Assembly: GCA_020725145.1 (NCBI GenBank)
Contig: DYFO01000001.1
Coordinates: 1-46,854, forward strand
Length of the DNA stretch: 46,854 nt
Origin: Symbiobacterium thermophilum
GTDB lineage: Bacteria; Bacillota; Sulfobacillia; UBA995
Reading direction: 5' to 3'
The translations under genes were made by a program, and so were the position numbers. The notes under the pieces were generated by a model that was not told where the DNA came from, made no database searches, and saw only the letters and a list, made by a program, of their open reading frames with translations. The number at the start of each line of letters is the position of its first letter. The stretch's first letter is position 1. Positions 15,838-24,851 of the stretch are shown one piece after another.

Positions 15838-17184
15838 ATGGGCACGGTGAAGCGCAGCCACAGAATAGCCTACAGCGCGGGATCGCTGGCGGCGGCTCTG
15901 GCCTACCAGGCTTTTGGCACCTACGTGATGTTCTTTTACGTCGACGTCATGAAGCTCAGCACGGCGCTGTACGGGATAGGGTTCTTCCTCTACGGGATCT
16001 GGAACGCCGTGAACGACCCGCTGTTCGGTCAGCTGTCCGACCGCACCAGGACGCGGTGGGGCAGGCGCACCCCCTATATCGCGCTGGGGATGATCCCGCT
16101 GGCGCTGGTGTTCTACCTCGTGTGGGCGCCGCCGGTGGGGGCCGAACGCATGACGGCCCTGTTCGCCTACTTCCTGGGGATCGTCTTTTTGTTCGATACC
16201 CTTTTCACGCTGGTGATCCTGAACTGGACGGCGCTTTACCCCGAGATCGCCCCCACACTGGAGGACCGGGCAGAGGTGGCCGCCTGGCGCGAGGCCTTCT
16301 CCATCGTCGGGCTGATCCTCGGCATCGCCCTGCCCCCCATCATCTACGGGGCGTGGGGCTGGAAAGCGATGGGGGCGATGTTCGGCACCCTCACCGCGCT
16401 GGCGCTGGTCGCCGCGGTATGGGGAGGGCGCGAGCGCCCCGAGTTCTCCCTGGATCCGCCGCTGGGCCTCGGGAAGGCCTTGTCTTGCACCTTCCGTAAC
16501 CGCTCCTTCTTGACCGCGGTGCTGGCCAACACCTGCATCCAGTTCACCTTCGTGGTGCTCACGGCCACCGTGCCTTTTTACGTCAAGTACGTGCTCGGGG
16601 GAGGTGAACTCCAGACCACGGTCATGCTGGCGGCGGCTTTCGTCACCGCCCTGCCCATGGTCTACGTCTGGGCCGCGGCGGCGGTGCGACGGGGAGCGCG
16701 CTGGGCGCTGATGGCGTCCACCGTCGTCTTCGCGGCAACGCTGGTGCCCTTCGCCTTCCTTCGCAGCACGCTCGCGGGAACGGTGACCACCGCCCTGATG
16801 GGCATCGGCCTGGCAGGTCTTATCGTGCTGGTCAACATACTGCTGGCCGATGTCACCGACGAGGACGAGCTTGCCACGGGCACGCGGCGAGAGGGAATGT
16901 ACTTTGGGGTGAACGGCTTTTTCATCCGGCTGGCCATCTCGCTGCAGGCCCTGGTCATGGCGGGGATGCTCAGGCTGGGAGGCTATGACGCCCATCTTGC
17001 GGTGCAGCCGGCCGGCGCGGTGTTGACGCTGCGTCTTTTGATGACCGCGGTGCCCATAGCCGCGCTGGCGTTGGCGATGTGGTGCCTGTACCTTTATCCC
17101 TTGCACGGCAAGCGCCTCGCCGAGGTCAAGAGCGCGGTGGCCGAGCTGCACGCCCGCAAGGCGGCGCGGATCGCCTCCGGCTGA
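15838..17184 (+). CDS. MFS transporter, glycoside-pentoside-hexuronide (GPH) type
   Basis: This is a 448-residue membrane protein with about 12 transmembrane segments. The N-terminal half carries the GPH signatures: WNAVNDPLFGQLSDRTRTRWGRRTPYI, shown here only by its parts NDPLFGQLSDRT (motif A-like) and WGRRTPYI. Members are cation-sugar symporters (melibiose, xylosides, glucuronides). The substrate cannot be told. The start is ATG at 15838 with GGAGGAGGG directly upstream; GTG at 15847 is equally well spaced. The frame is open further upstream, into the neighbouring nitroreductase region, but without a signal for translation. No sugar hydrolase lies nearby. Confidence 0.82.
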   Translation: MGTVKRSHRIAYSAGSLAAALAYQAFGTYVMFFYVDVMKLSTALYGIGFFLYGIWNAVNDPLFGQLSDRTRTRWGRRTPYIALGMIPLALVFYLVWAPPVGAERMTALFAYFLGIVFLFDTLFTLVILNWTALYPEIAPTLEDRAEVAAWREAFSIVGLILGIALPPIIYGAWGWKAMGAMFGTLTALALVAAVWGGRERPEFSLDPPLGLGKALSCTFRNRSFLTAVLANTCIQFTFVVLTATVPFYVKYVLGGGELQTTVMLAAAFVTALPMVYVWAAAAVRRGARWALMASTVVFAATLVPFAFLRSTLAGTVTTALMGIGLAGLIVLVNILLADVTDEDELATGTRREGMYFGVNGFFIRLAISLQALVMAGMLRLGGYDAHLAVQPAGAVLTLRLLMTAVPIAALALAMWCLYLYPLHGKRLAEVKSAVAELHARKAARIASG

Positions 17185-17232
17185 GTTCTGAGCGCCCACC
17201 CCCGGCCGTAGACTTCGAGCGGGGGTGGCGGT

Positions 17233-18021
17233 GTGGTCTGGGTGCTGCGCCGACGGGCGCTCCTGGTGGCGGCCCTGCTGGCGCCGACCTTGCTTTTTTC
17301 TCTCTGTAACGCGCGGGCACCCGGCTTGTTCGTCCGGGCGGTGGCCGCCGGCGCCGGGGCGCCGCGCCGCCTGCCCGTGTACGCGGTGGCCACCCGCGAG
17401 CCCATCCTGGCCTTCTCTTTTGACGCCGCGTGGGGGGCGGAGCGCACCCCCGAGATACTGGCGGTGCTGGAGCGGTACGGCATCCAGACCACCTTCTTCC
17501 TCGTGGGGTTCTGGATCGACGCCTACCCCGAAGTGCTGGCGCGGATCCTCGAGGGCGGGCACGAGGTGGGCAACCACACCGCCACCCACCCCCATCTGAA
17601 CTCGCTTTCGCGCGAGGAGATCGCCCGCGAGCTCCTGGTGGTCCACCGTAAGCTGGAGGAGGCCACCGGGCAGGCCCCCTTCCTCTTTCGCCCCCCATAT
17701 GGCGAGTACAGCAACAAGGTCATCGAGGTGGCCGAGGAGCTCGGTTACCTGACCGTGCAGTGGAGCGTTGACTCGCTTGACTGGAAGAAGGTGACCCCAG
17801 ATCAGATCGCTGACCGGGTGCTCGGTCGCGCGCATCCCGGGGCGATCGTGCTCTTTCACAACAACGCCGAGAGCACCCCGGCCGCCCTGCCCCGCATCAT
17901 CGAGACGCTCAAGGCACGGGGTTATCGCATCGTTCCCGTGTCACGGCTGGTGCTGCGCGACCGCTACCGCATCGACCACCGCGGCTTCCAGCATCCACTT
18001 TCCGATCGCCAGGACCGGTAG
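17233..18021 (+). CDS. Polysaccharide deacetylase, PdaB/YlxY type
   Basis: This is a 262-residue NodB-fold deacetylase with an N-terminal signal or anchor segment (10-26). It would remove acetyl groups from peptidoglycan or a related glycan outside the membrane. Motifs are FSFDAAWGAE with Asp64, NHTATHPH with metal ligands His115 and His119, and RPPYGEYS (153-160). The second Asp of the usual TFDD motif is replaced by Ala65, as is normal in the PdaB/YlxY branch linked to sporulation. The C-terminal VDSLDWK and IVLFHNN blocks are present. The start is GTG at 17233. The gene stands 48 bases after the transporter and could share its transcript. Confidence 0.88.
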   Translation: MVWVLRRRALLVAALLAPTLLFSLCNARAPGLFVRAVAAGAGAPRRLPVYAVATREPILAFSFDAAWGAERTPEILAVLERYGIQTTFFLVGFWIDAYPEVLARILEGGHEVGNHTATHPHLNSLSREEIARELLVVHRKLEEATGQAPFLFRPPYGEYSNKVIEVAEELGYLTVQWSVDSLDWKKVTPDQIADRVLGRAHPGAIVLFHNNAESTPAALPRIIETLKARGYRIVPVSRLVLRDRYRIDHRGFQHPLSDRQDR

Positions 18022-18102
18022 CCGAGGGACCAAAACTTCTTGCCGGCCCTTTTCGTCTTACAGCCAGGTCGAGCATTCAGGCCGGCGGGAGGTGCCCGGC
18101 AA

Positions 18103-18909
18103 GTGCTGGAAGTCAGGAAAGTCAGGTTCCTGCACTTCGGGGCTCAGTGCCCGTGGCACGCCTGGATGAAGGAGCAGGCCCGGGAGGCAGCAGGTCTGCT
18201 CGGGGCGAGCTTCGAGGTCGTGGATGTCGGCGCCCACCCCGAGGTTGCGTCAAGACACAAGATGTTCTTCCCTTTTCTCACCGTGGTCAACGGGCTTTTC
18301 CGTCTGGCCGCTCCCGTGAGCGCCAGGCGCCTGGTAGAGCTGGCGCAGGAGGGAGTCTCCGACGTGGTTGGCCTGCCCGAGCGCATGTCGCGTTCCGTCC
18401 AGGGCGACCGTGTGCAAAGGCTGTCGCCGCGCCTTGTACCGCTGGCCTGTCAGCTCTGCACCCCCGAGGGCTTCCCCGGTGCGGGCCGCGATCTGAAGCA
18501 GGCCTGGGCCGAACGTATGGCCGAGAAGGTCAAGGGCGGGGAACTTGGGCTTTTGCTCATGGACGGAGGCAGGCCGGTGGCGGCGATCGAGCATCTGCCG
18601 TCGCCCCTGGTTCCCTATCCGCTGCCGCGAAAGGATCCCGCCGTCGGCTTCATCACCTGCCTTTACTCCCGCGGTAACGGCCTGGACTACCGGCCGCAGG
18701 TGCTGGAGGCCTTCCTGGCCAAGGCCCATCGTCTCGGCTACCGCGAGGTTCAGGTGGTGGCGGGCCGGGGCCGTCCCCATCCCAACGGCCCGGCGAGCTT
18801 CTTCGTGCGGCGCGGCTTTGCCGAGCTTGCGCCGCTGGGCGAGGTGATGCTGGAGGACGGACACGATCGGCTGGTGCTGCTGGGAAGACCGGTGCCCGGC
18901 AGGCGGTAG
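18103..18909 (+). CDS. Thioredoxin-like domain fused to GNAT-like domain, function unknown
   Basis: This is a 268-residue protein. Residues ~5-85 look like a thioredoxin/glutaredoxin fold: RFLHFGAQCPWHAWM (CPWH in place of CxxC) and a cis-Pro-like FFPFLTVVNG. A middle segment carries CQLCTPEGF. The C-terminal ~110 residues (VGFITCLYSRGNGLDYRP..., LGYREVQV, FFVRRGFAEL) resemble the end of a GNAT acetyltransferase fold. The start is GTG at 18103 with GGGAGGTG eight bases before. B. subtilis YoaP also combines GNAT and a thioredoxin-like region, but the domain order here appears different. The fold assignments are my reading of motifs and should be treated as tentative. Confidence 0.5.
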   Translation: MLEVRKVRFLHFGAQCPWHAWMKEQAREAAGLLGASFEVVDVGAHPEVASRHKMFFPFLTVVNGLFRLAAPVSARRLVELAQEGVSDVVGLPERMSRSVQGDRVQRLSPRLVPLACQLCTPEGFPGAGRDLKQAWAERMAEKVKGGELGLLLMDGGRPVAAIEHLPSPLVPYPLPRKDPAVGFITCLYSRGNGLDYRPQVLEAFLAKAHRLGYREVQVVAGRGRPHPNGPASFFVRRGFAELAPLGEVMLEDGHDRLVLLGRPVPGRR

Positions 18910-18913
18910 CGAA

Positions 18914-19687
18914 CTACCAGGCCGTGTAGCCGCCGTCCACGAACAGGTTCTCGCCCGTCACGAAGGTGGAGGCCGCGCTGGCCATGAAGATGACGGCGCC
19001 CACGATCTCCTCGGGCCGTCCGAAGCGTCCCAGCGCATGCCGGCGCGTCAGCAGTTCCTCCAGGCGCGGCTGCTCGTGGATCGCGGCCGTCATGTCGGTG
19101 ACGATGAACCCCGGACCGATGCTGTTTACCAGGATGCCGTGCTTGGCCCATTCGCAGGCCAGCGCCCGCGTCAGGTTGACCACGGCTCCTTTGGAGGCGT
19201 GATAGACGCTCGCTCCCAGTTCGCTACCGACGATGCCGAAGATGCTGGCGATGTTGATGATGCGGCCGCCCCGTCCCCGCCGTATCATGCTTTGACCCAC
19301 CGCCTGGCTGGTGAAAAACAGGCCTCGCAGGTTAACCCCCATAACCTGGTGCCATTCCTCCTCGGTGACCGCTTCGGCCGGCGTCACCACACCCACGCCG
19401 GCGTTGTTGACCAGGATGTCGATGCCGCCCAACACGCGTTCGACCTCGGCCACCCCCGCCCGCACCTCATCGATGCGCGAGACGTCGGTCGGCACGAAGA
19501 GCGCGCGGCGGCCCCGGCGCTCGATCTCGCGCACGGTATCCGCCGTGGCGCTGCTGATCCCCAGGATGCCCACGTCCGCGCCGAAGGTGGCCAGACCCAG
19601 GCAGATGGCCTTGCCGATGCCCCGGCTGCCGCCGGTCACCAGCGCCACCTTGCCGTCCAGACGAAAAAGATCGGCGTCGATCTCCAA
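18914..19687 (-). CDS. SDR-family oxidoreductase
   Basis: This is a 257-residue classical short-chain dehydrogenase/reductase. The NAD(P) site is TGGSRGIGKA, followed by VNNAGVG, NIASIFG (catalytic Ser region), the active-site YHASK, and a C-terminal GENLFVDGGYTAW typical of 3-oxoacyl-ACP reductase or gluconate 5-dehydrogenase-like members. The substrate is not assignable. The start is TTG at 19687 with GGAGG 11 bases upstream; the frame stays open upstream but overlaps the divergent gene. It converges on the thioredoxin/GNAT gene with only 4 bases between. Confidence 0.85.
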   Translation of the reverse strand: MEIDADLFRLDGKVALVTGGSRGIGKAICLGLATFGADVGILGISSATADTVREIERRGRRALFVPTDVSRIDEVRAGVAEVERVLGGIDILVNNAGVGVVTPAEAVTEEEWHQVMGVNLRGLFFTSQAVGQSMIRRGRGGRIINIASIFGIVGSELGASVYHASKGAVVNLTRALACEWAKHGILVNSIGPGFIVTDMTAAIHEQPRLEELLTRRHALGRFGRPEEIVGAVIFMASAASTFVTGENLFVDGGYTAW

Positions 19688-19753
19688 CCCGCCCGTCGCC
19701 TCCGGGGTAAAGGATGGGCCCGGCGCGCAAAAACTATGCGGGAGGTGAGGGCG

Positions 19754-20077
19754 GTGGGCGATGTGTACGGCAAGGTCAGGGACTTCGTACGCAAGCACGG
19801 GACGGTGCAGGTGCGTGGCAGGCTGGCCCCGCATCTCGAAGCCCGCTTCAGCATGGAGGTCGATCGCATCACCAGCGGGCCGGGAGGGGCGACGGGACCG
19901 CCGACCACCTTCATCCTTTCCTCTACCCGTGCCGCCAACACCTTCGGCCTGGGCGAGGAGGCGGTGCAGGAGGTCCGGGACGAAGGCCCCGAGCTCTTGC
20001 TGGTGCTGGACGATGGGACGGAGGTAACGCTCGGCCCGGCGGGCGGCGAGGGGATCACCCCGCGCAGCGCCCGGTAG
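19754..20077 (+). CDS. Hypothetical protein, 107 aa
   Basis: This is a small soluble protein (VYGKVRDFVRKHGTVQVRG at the N-terminus; LLLVLDDGTEVTL near the C-terminus). The middle has a Gly/Pro-rich patch (ITSGPGGATGPPTT). I do not recognise the family. The start is taken as GTG 19754 behind GGGAGGTG; an ATG at 19736 is in frame but overlaps that ribosome site. It is divergent from the SDR gene and ends 24 bases before the converging HTH-TPR gene. Confidence 0.6.
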   Translation: MGDVYGKVRDFVRKHGTVQVRGRLAPHLEARFSMEVDRITSGPGGATGPPTTFILSSTRAANTFGLGEEAVQEVRDEGPELLLVLDDGTEVTLGPAGGEGITPRSAR

Positions 20078-20101
20078 CATGAGACCGGAACCGACAGGCC
20101 T

Positions 20102-21457
20102 TCAGGTGACGGGGTTAAGGCTGTTTAGTCGGGTGTGCTTGAGTTCTTCGGGTGGACCGGCGGCCTGACCGGTTCCCACGCGACGGAGAATGCAAGCCGA
20201 CCGCTGGAAGTAATCCAGCGCCTCCTCTTTGCGGCCCTGCGCCAGCAGGAGCTCGCCGAGTTCGTAGTAGGTGTTGGCCAGTTCGTGAGGGCACTCCAGT
20301 TCCTCGAAGGTCTGGACACCGGCCAGCAGGTGTTCGAGCGCCTCATCCAAAGCACCGCGTTGGCGGTGGACGCCGCCCAACACCGAGTGCGCGCGCGCCC
20401 GGTCGAGGGCGGACTTGAGGGCCGAGGCGATCTCCAGCGCCTGCCTGGCGCACTCCAGCGCCGGCTCAAAGGCGTTGCGCTGACGGTGGTGACGGGCAAG
20501 CTCGATGAGGGCCTGGGCCTCGCCCTGCCGGTCGCCCACCCTTCGGTGCAGTTCAAGACTTCGGGAGAAGTGCTCGCCGGCCTCTTCCCAGCGGTCCTGC
20601 TCGGAGGCGACGACGCCCATGTTGGCCTGAACGCGGGCGGCGATCCTTGCCATGTCCAACGCCTGCAACACCTGCCAGGCGCGACCGGACTCGGCCAGTG
20701 CCTGTTCCAGGTCGCCCGTTTCCAGAAGCTCGTGGGCCCGCCGCATACAGGTGGCGCCCAAGGTGGCCGGGTCGGCCACTTCGTCGGCGCGCGCCGCCGC
20801 CTCCCGCATGAGGGCGACGCCCTGTTCTCTCTCGCCGAGGCTGAGGTAGGCGGTGCCGAGGTTGGCACGCAGCTTGATCTCCAACACGGAATCGGCGGTG
20901 GTTTCGGAGACCATGGCCTCCAAGGCCCGCTGGTAGGCCTGGGCCGCACCGCGTGGGTTGCGGAAGTGCTGATGCAGCAGCCCGAGCTGGAAGTGCACCG
21001 CCGCGAGGCCCGGAAGGTCACCCAGCTTCTCGAACTCCGCCAGGGCGGCCTGCAGCTCCCGCCGGGCTTCCTCGAAACGCTGCCCGCGCATGTGCACGAC
21101 GGCGAGATGGTGCCTGGCATCGGCCTGCCGCTGGAGGTCGCCCAGATCGGTGGCCACCTTCAGGGCTTGCTGGAAGTACCCAAGCGCGGCCTCCTCGTCG
21201 CCCAGCACCATAGCCGCGTTCCCCAGGTTGAGGAGTATCTGGAAGCGCTCGCGATCGGTGTCCGCCTTGGTCTGGATGAAGTAGCCGGGAGGGTACCCCA
21301 GACGATTAGCAAGGATTATCAGCGCTTTGAGAGAAGGTACGGTGAGGCCTTTTTCCACCTGGCTAATGAAAGGCGCGGTAAAGTCCTTGCCCGCCAGTTC
21401 TCGCTGTGTCATCTTGCGCTTGAGGCGCACTTTCCTCAGCTTTTCCCCCAGCCTCAC
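20102..21457 (-). CDS. HTH (XRE-type) regulator with TPR repeats
   Basis: This is a 451-residue protein. Residues 1-64 form an XRE helix-turn-helix (LRKVRLKRKMTQRELA, then ISQVEKGLTVPSLKALIILANRL in two parts). From ~70 to ~430 there are about nine tetratricopeptide repeats (for example ALGYFQQALKVATDLGD, EALDYFQRSACILRRVG). The layout resembles peptide-responsive regulators of the RRNPP kind, though it is longer and no peptide gene is evident. It probably binds DNA and a protein or peptide partner. The start is GTG at 21457 with a weak AAGGGA. Its target may include its own promoter, where an inverted repeat lies at 21482-21505. Confidence 0.83.
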   Translation of the reverse strand: MRLGEKLRKVRLKRKMTQRELAGKDFTAPFISQVEKGLTVPSLKALIILANRLGYPPGYFIQTKADTDRERFQILLNLGNAAMVLGDEEAALGYFQQALKVATDLGDLQRQADARHHLAVVHMRGQRFEEARRELQAALAEFEKLGDLPGLAAVHFQLGLLHQHFRNPRGAAQAYQRALEAMVSETTADSVLEIKLRANLGTAYLSLGEREQGVALMREAAARADEVADPATLGATCMRRAHELLETGDLEQALAESGRAWQVLQALDMARIAARVQANMGVVASEQDRWEEAGEHFSRSLELHRRVGDRQGEAQALIELARHHRQRNAFEPALECARQALEIASALKSALDRARAHSVLGGVHRQRGALDEALEHLLAGVQTFEELECPHELANTYYELGELLLAQGRKEEALDYFQRSACILRRVGTGQAAGPPEELKHTRLNSLNPVT

Positions 21458-21481
21458 CGCGTCATCCCTTCCCTTACAAGT

Positions 21482-21505
21482 CCCTGCTAAGAAACGATGG
21501 CAGGG
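21482..21505. promoter_or_regulatory. Inverted repeat upstream of the HTH-TPR gene
   Basis: CCCTGC (21482-21487) and GCAGGG (21500-21505) flank 12 bases, 25 bases upstream of the regulator start. The position suits an autoregulatory operator. The rest of the divergent gap (21458-21694) shows no convincing promoter on either strand. Confidence 0.25.
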
Positions 21506-21694
21506 TAACTACGATTACATTCCTCCCCCTGCGGACCAAACCCTTCTTCGCGCGCACGGTCGAGTTGATCTTCCGCACCGCGGGCGCGCTGCCCCGACCC
21601 GTGCTTTAGTACCATCGAATCGCAACCGGGAGCGAGGACGCAGGAATGGCCCGGCCCGGCGGCTAAGCTAGCTACGAGTGGGGGAGGGTACAGG

Positions 21695-23218
21695 ATGAAA
21701 CCGGTCGCCTTTGATTCCGATCGTTACGTGGCCGCCCAGACCGAGGCCATCACGCGCCGGGTGGAGAACTTCTCCGGCAAGCTGTACCTGGAGTTCGGCG
21801 GCAAGCTGCTCCTGGACTATCACGCCGCCCGGGTGCTGCCCGGGTACCATCCCGACGCGAAGCTGCGCATCCTCAGGTCGCTGCGGCGGCAGATGGAGAT
21901 CCTCTTCTGCGTGGCCGCTCCCGACATCCAGCGCGGGCGCGTGCGGGGGGACTTCGGCCTCACTTACGACAACGCCACCCTCAAGTCGCTGGAGGACCTG
22001 CTTGCCCACCACCTCGAGGTATCGGCGGTGGTCATCACCCGGTATGCAGGTGAGGAAGCTGCGAACCGTCTGGCCGCGTACCTCGAGCAAAGAGGGGTCA
22101 GGGTATTCCTGCAACCCCTGCTCGAGGGCTACCCCGAGGACGTGGACCACATCGTCGGCGACCAGGGTTACGGCACCTTCCAGCCCATTCCGACCACCCG
22201 GCCGCTGGTGGTGGTGACGGGGGCCGGTCCCGGCAGCGGCAAGATGGCCACCTGCCTGGCCCAGGTGTACCACCACCGTCGCCGGGGCGAGAGCTCGGGT
22301 TTCGCCAAGTTCGAAACCTTCCCCATCTGGGGGCTGCCGCTTGATCACCCCGTCAACCTCGCTTATGAGGCGGCCACCGCCGACCTGGGAGACAAGCTGC
22401 TGGTCGACCCCTTTCATCTGGAGGCCTACGGCGTCACCGCGGTGACCTACAACCGCGACGTGGAGAACTTTTACATCATGAAGCGCATCATGGACCGCCT
22501 GTGGGCGGACGGGCCGCCACCCGTCGTTTACCGGTCGCCTACCGACATGGGGGTCAACATGATCCGGGAAGGCATTGTGGACGACGCGGCCATCCGCGAG
22601 GCCGGTCGCCAGGAGATCATCAGGCGGTATTTCCGTTACCGCTGGGAGGTGCTGCGGCGCGTGGAGCGCCCGGAGACGGTGGACCGCGTACATCGCCTGA
22701 TGGCCCAGCTCGAGCTGACGGTGCAGGACCGTCGGGTGGTCGAGCCTGCCCGCCAGGCCGCCGAGGAAGCCCGCCGCAAGGGCAAGGGACACAAGGGGGT
22801 CTACTGCGGAGCGGCGCTCGAGCTGCCCGACGGCAGCATCGTCACCGGCAAGAACTCGCCCCTGCTTCACGCGGAGGCGGCCATGGTGCTCAACGCCATC
22901 AAGCGCCTGGCCGAGGTGCCGGACGGGATTCACCTCCTCTCACCGAGCATCATCGCCAACATCAACAACCTCAAGACCGGCGTGCTGCAGGGACGGTCGG
23001 AAAGCCTGGACCTTTCGGAGACGATCATCGCCCTGGCCATCAGCGCCGCGACCAACCCTACCGCCCAGCTTTGCCTGGAACGGCTGCGGGAGCTCAAGGG
23101 CTGCGACATGCACACCACCCACGCCCCCAGCCACGGCGACGAGGATGCCCTTCGCAAGCTGGGCATCTACGTGACCACCGACGCGCGACCCGTCCTGCAC
23201 CGTTTCCTGGTCCGGTAG
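21695..23218 (+). CDS. DUF1846 domain-containing protein
   Basis: This is a 507-residue cytoplasmic protein of the DUF1846 family, widely conserved in Bacillota with no settled function. Recognisable blocks are LYLEFGGKLLLDYHAARVLPG (in two parts, 29-49), a glycine-rich nucleotide-loop-like VVVTGAGPGSGKMATC, KFETFPIWGLPLDHPVN, YRSPTDMGVNM, GAALELPDG, LHAEAAMVLNAIK and the C-terminal CDMHTTHAPSHGDE. The full length is as expected. The ATG at 21695 has GGGGGAGGG upstream. The P-loop-like segment suggests nucleotide binding, but no reaction is known to me. It is followed 49 bases later by a DUF1657 gene. Confidence 0.9.
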   Translation: MKPVAFDSDRYVAAQTEAITRRVENFSGKLYLEFGGKLLLDYHAARVLPGYHPDAKLRILRSLRRQMEILFCVAAPDIQRGRVRGDFGLTYDNATLKSLEDLLAHHLEVSAVVITRYAGEEAANRLAAYLEQRGVRVFLQPLLEGYPEDVDHIVGDQGYGTFQPIPTTRPLVVVTGAGPGSGKMATCLAQVYHHRRRGESSGFAKFETFPIWGLPLDHPVNLAYEAATADLGDKLLVDPFHLEAYGVTAVTYNRDVENFYIMKRIMDRLWADGPPPVVYRSPTDMGVNMIREGIVDDAAIREAGRQEIIRRYFRYRWEVLRRVERPETVDRVHRLMAQLELTVQDRRVVEPARQAAEEARRKGKGHKGVYCGAALELPDGSIVTGKNSPLLHAEAAMVLNAIKRLAEVPDGIHLLSPSIIANINNLKTGVLQGRSESLDLSETIIALAISAATNPTAQLCLERLRELKGCDMHTTHAPSHGDEDALRKLGIYVTTDARPVLHRFLVR

Positions 23219-23267
23219 GTATGACGGGGCCGGCCGCCGCCCATACTCCAGGGGAGGTGGTCGGGCG

Positions 23268-23471
23268 ATGACCGTTCACTCGCAACTCACCAAGTGCCTC
23301 AACAGCATCGAGAGTGCCCGGGCGGACCTGGAAGGCTTTGCCCTGGAGACCCAGAACCAGGAGGCGCGCCAGGTTTACCGGCAGCTGGCGGCCAACCTCA
23401 AGGTGGCCGCCAGCCAGCTACGCGAGCGTATCGACTTCCTGGAGCGCGAGGAGCCCCAGTTCCAGTCCTAG
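23268..23471 (+). CDS. DUF1657 domain-containing protein
   Basis: This 67-residue protein matches DUF1657, small helical proteins common in spore-forming Bacillota and often close to spoVA-type genes. The sequence runs MTVHSQLTKCLNSIESA, GFALETQNQEAR, then a C-terminal FLEREEPQF. It is predicted to be an all-helical coiled-coil-like protein. The start is ATG at 23268 with GGGGAGG upstream. Its stop overlaps the stop of the converging minus-strand gene by 4 bases. Confidence 0.85.
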   Translation: MTVHSQLTKCLNSIESARADLEGFALETQNQEARQVYRQLAANLKVAASQLRERIDFLEREEPQFQS

Positions 23472-23824
23472 GCGGACCCCGGCGGCCGCCAGGGGCGCCG
23501 GCAGCGCGGGGCGCCGAGGATCTCCGCCACCACCACCGCCCGCGCCGCGGCGCGCGGGTCCAGCAGTGCCTCGGGGGTAGGCAGGATCTCCGGCTCCGCC
23601 GGCGCGCGCTGGAGCGGGGGTTCGGCGCCGGCCGTAACCCCCGTCCGCGGGCGCCGGCCGACGCGTTTGCCGCCGGAAGGTGGCGGAGGAGCGGCCGCGG
23701 GCCTTTCCCCCACCGGGGGTTCGAACCGCGGCAACGACGCCGGTCGCCTCCCCGTTCCCCGCATGGCTCCGGAAAGGATGCCCGCCAGGAGGTAGAACAA
23801 CACCATCACGACCAACGCTTCCAT
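23468..23824 (-). CDS. Small membrane-anchored hypothetical protein downstream of floA
   Basis: This is a 118-residue protein with one N-terminal membrane segment (1-20, MEALVVMVLFYLLAGILSGA). A Pro/Arg-rich stretch follows (27-75), then a short helical domain containing ILPTPEALLDPRAAARAVVVAEIL. I do not recognise the family. It is third in the nfeD-floA operon, 15 bases after floA, the same place as yqfB in B. subtilis yqeZ-yqfA-yqfB, although no sequence match is claimed. GAGGAGA precedes the ATG at 23824. Confidence 0.6.
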   Translation of the reverse strand: MEALVVMVLFYLLAGILSGAMRGTGRRPASLPRFEPPVGERPAAAPPPPSGGKRVGRRPRTGVTAGAEPPLQRAPAEPEILPTPEALLDPRAAARAVVVAEILGAPRCRRPWRPPGSA

Positions 23825-23839
23825 GTTCGGTCTCCTCGC

Positions 23840-24847
23840 TCAGGGCGTCTGCCCCTCGCCGGTCAGCGGTCCCGAAGTCGGAGGTTTGTCGCCCGCCCGG
23901 GAGATGGCCTCGCGCATCTGCGTGTCGGCCAGCAGGTTACGCATGGCGTAGTAATCCATCACCCCGAGCTTGCCCTCGCGGAAAGCCTGCGCGATGGCCC
24001 GGGGAACTTCGGCTTCCGCCTCGACCACCTTGGCCCGCATTTCCTGGGTGGCGGCCCGCATCTCCTGCTCGCGGGCGACGGCCATGGCCCGGCGTTCCTC
24101 TGCCTTGGCCTGGGCGATGCGCTTGTCGGCCTCCGCGCGGTCCGTCTCCAGCTGGGCACCGATGTTACGCCCCACGTCCACATCCGCGATGTCGATGGAC
24201 AGGATCTCAAAGGCGGTTCCGGCGTCAAGACCCCTTCCCAGCACGGTACGGGAGATGGAATCGGGGTTCTCCAGCACGAGCTTGTGGTTTTCCGCCGAGC
24301 CGATGGTGCTGACCACTCCCTCGCCGACGCGGGCGATGACCGTCTCCTCGCCGGCCCCGCCCACCAGGCGGTCGATGTTGGCCCGTACCGTAACCCGTGC
24401 CCGTGCCTTGAGCTCGATGCCGTCCTTGGCGACGGCCGCCACCACCGGGGTCTCGATCACCTTGGGGTTGACGCTCATCTGCACGGCCTGCAGCACGTCC
24501 CGGCCGGCCAGATCGATGGCGGCGGCACGCTCGAAGGCCAGCGGGATGTTGGCGCGCTGGGCGGCGATGAGGGCGTTGACCACCCGGTCGACGTTGCCGC
24601 CGGCCAGGAAGTGGGCCTCGAGTTTGTTGACGTTGACCTCAATCCCCGCCTTGGTCGCCTTGATCAAGGGCTCGATGATCCTTGCGGGGGGAACGCGCCG
24701 GAGGCGCATGCCGATCAGGCTGATGATCCCGATGCGCACGCCGGCGGCCAGGGCCGAGATCCAGAGCCCCACCGGGATGAAGTTGAGCAGCACCAGCAGC
24801 CCGACGATGACCAGGCTGATGACGATCAACAGAACTGCCGTCTCCAT
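23840..24847 (-). CDS. floA: Flotillin-like protein FloA
   Basis: This is a 335-residue FloA (YqfA) protein, which assembles in functional membrane microdomains and influences membrane fluidity and signalling. The N-terminal hydrophobic hairpin (4-50) contains [18 protein letters not shown]. The SPFH/PHB core follows with [20 protein letters not shown], quoted here in family form, and [20 protein letters not shown]. An Ala/Glu-rich coiled coil with repeated EAxR/AKAEER motifs and a final [12 protein letters not shown] are present. The length matches B. subtilis FloA. It starts 4 bases after nfeD. Confidence 0.95.
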   Translation of the reverse strand: METAVLLIVISLVIVGLLVLLNFIPVGLWISALAAGVRIGIISLIGMRLRRVPPARIIEPLIKATKAGIEVNVNKLEAHFLAGGNVDRVVNALIAAQRANIPLAFERAAAIDLAGRDVLQAVQMSVNPKVIETPVVAAVAKDGIELKARARVTVRANIDRLVGGAGEETVIARVGEGVVSTIGSAENHKLVLENPDSISRTVLGRGLDAGTAFEILSIDIADVDVGRNIGAQLETDRAEADKRIAQAKAEERRAMAVAREQEMRAATQEMRAKVVEAEAEVPRAIAQAFREGKLGVMDYYAMRNLLADTQMREAISRAGDKPPTSGPLTGEGQTP

Positions 24848-24851
24848 GCTG

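Noticed and set aside
15736-17859. A 707-codon open frame on the minus strand across the transporter and deacetylase
   Set aside because: It is antisense to two genes with clear family motifs. Its product is low-complexity (Gln, His, Gly, Arg rich), as expected from the complement of high-GC3 codons.
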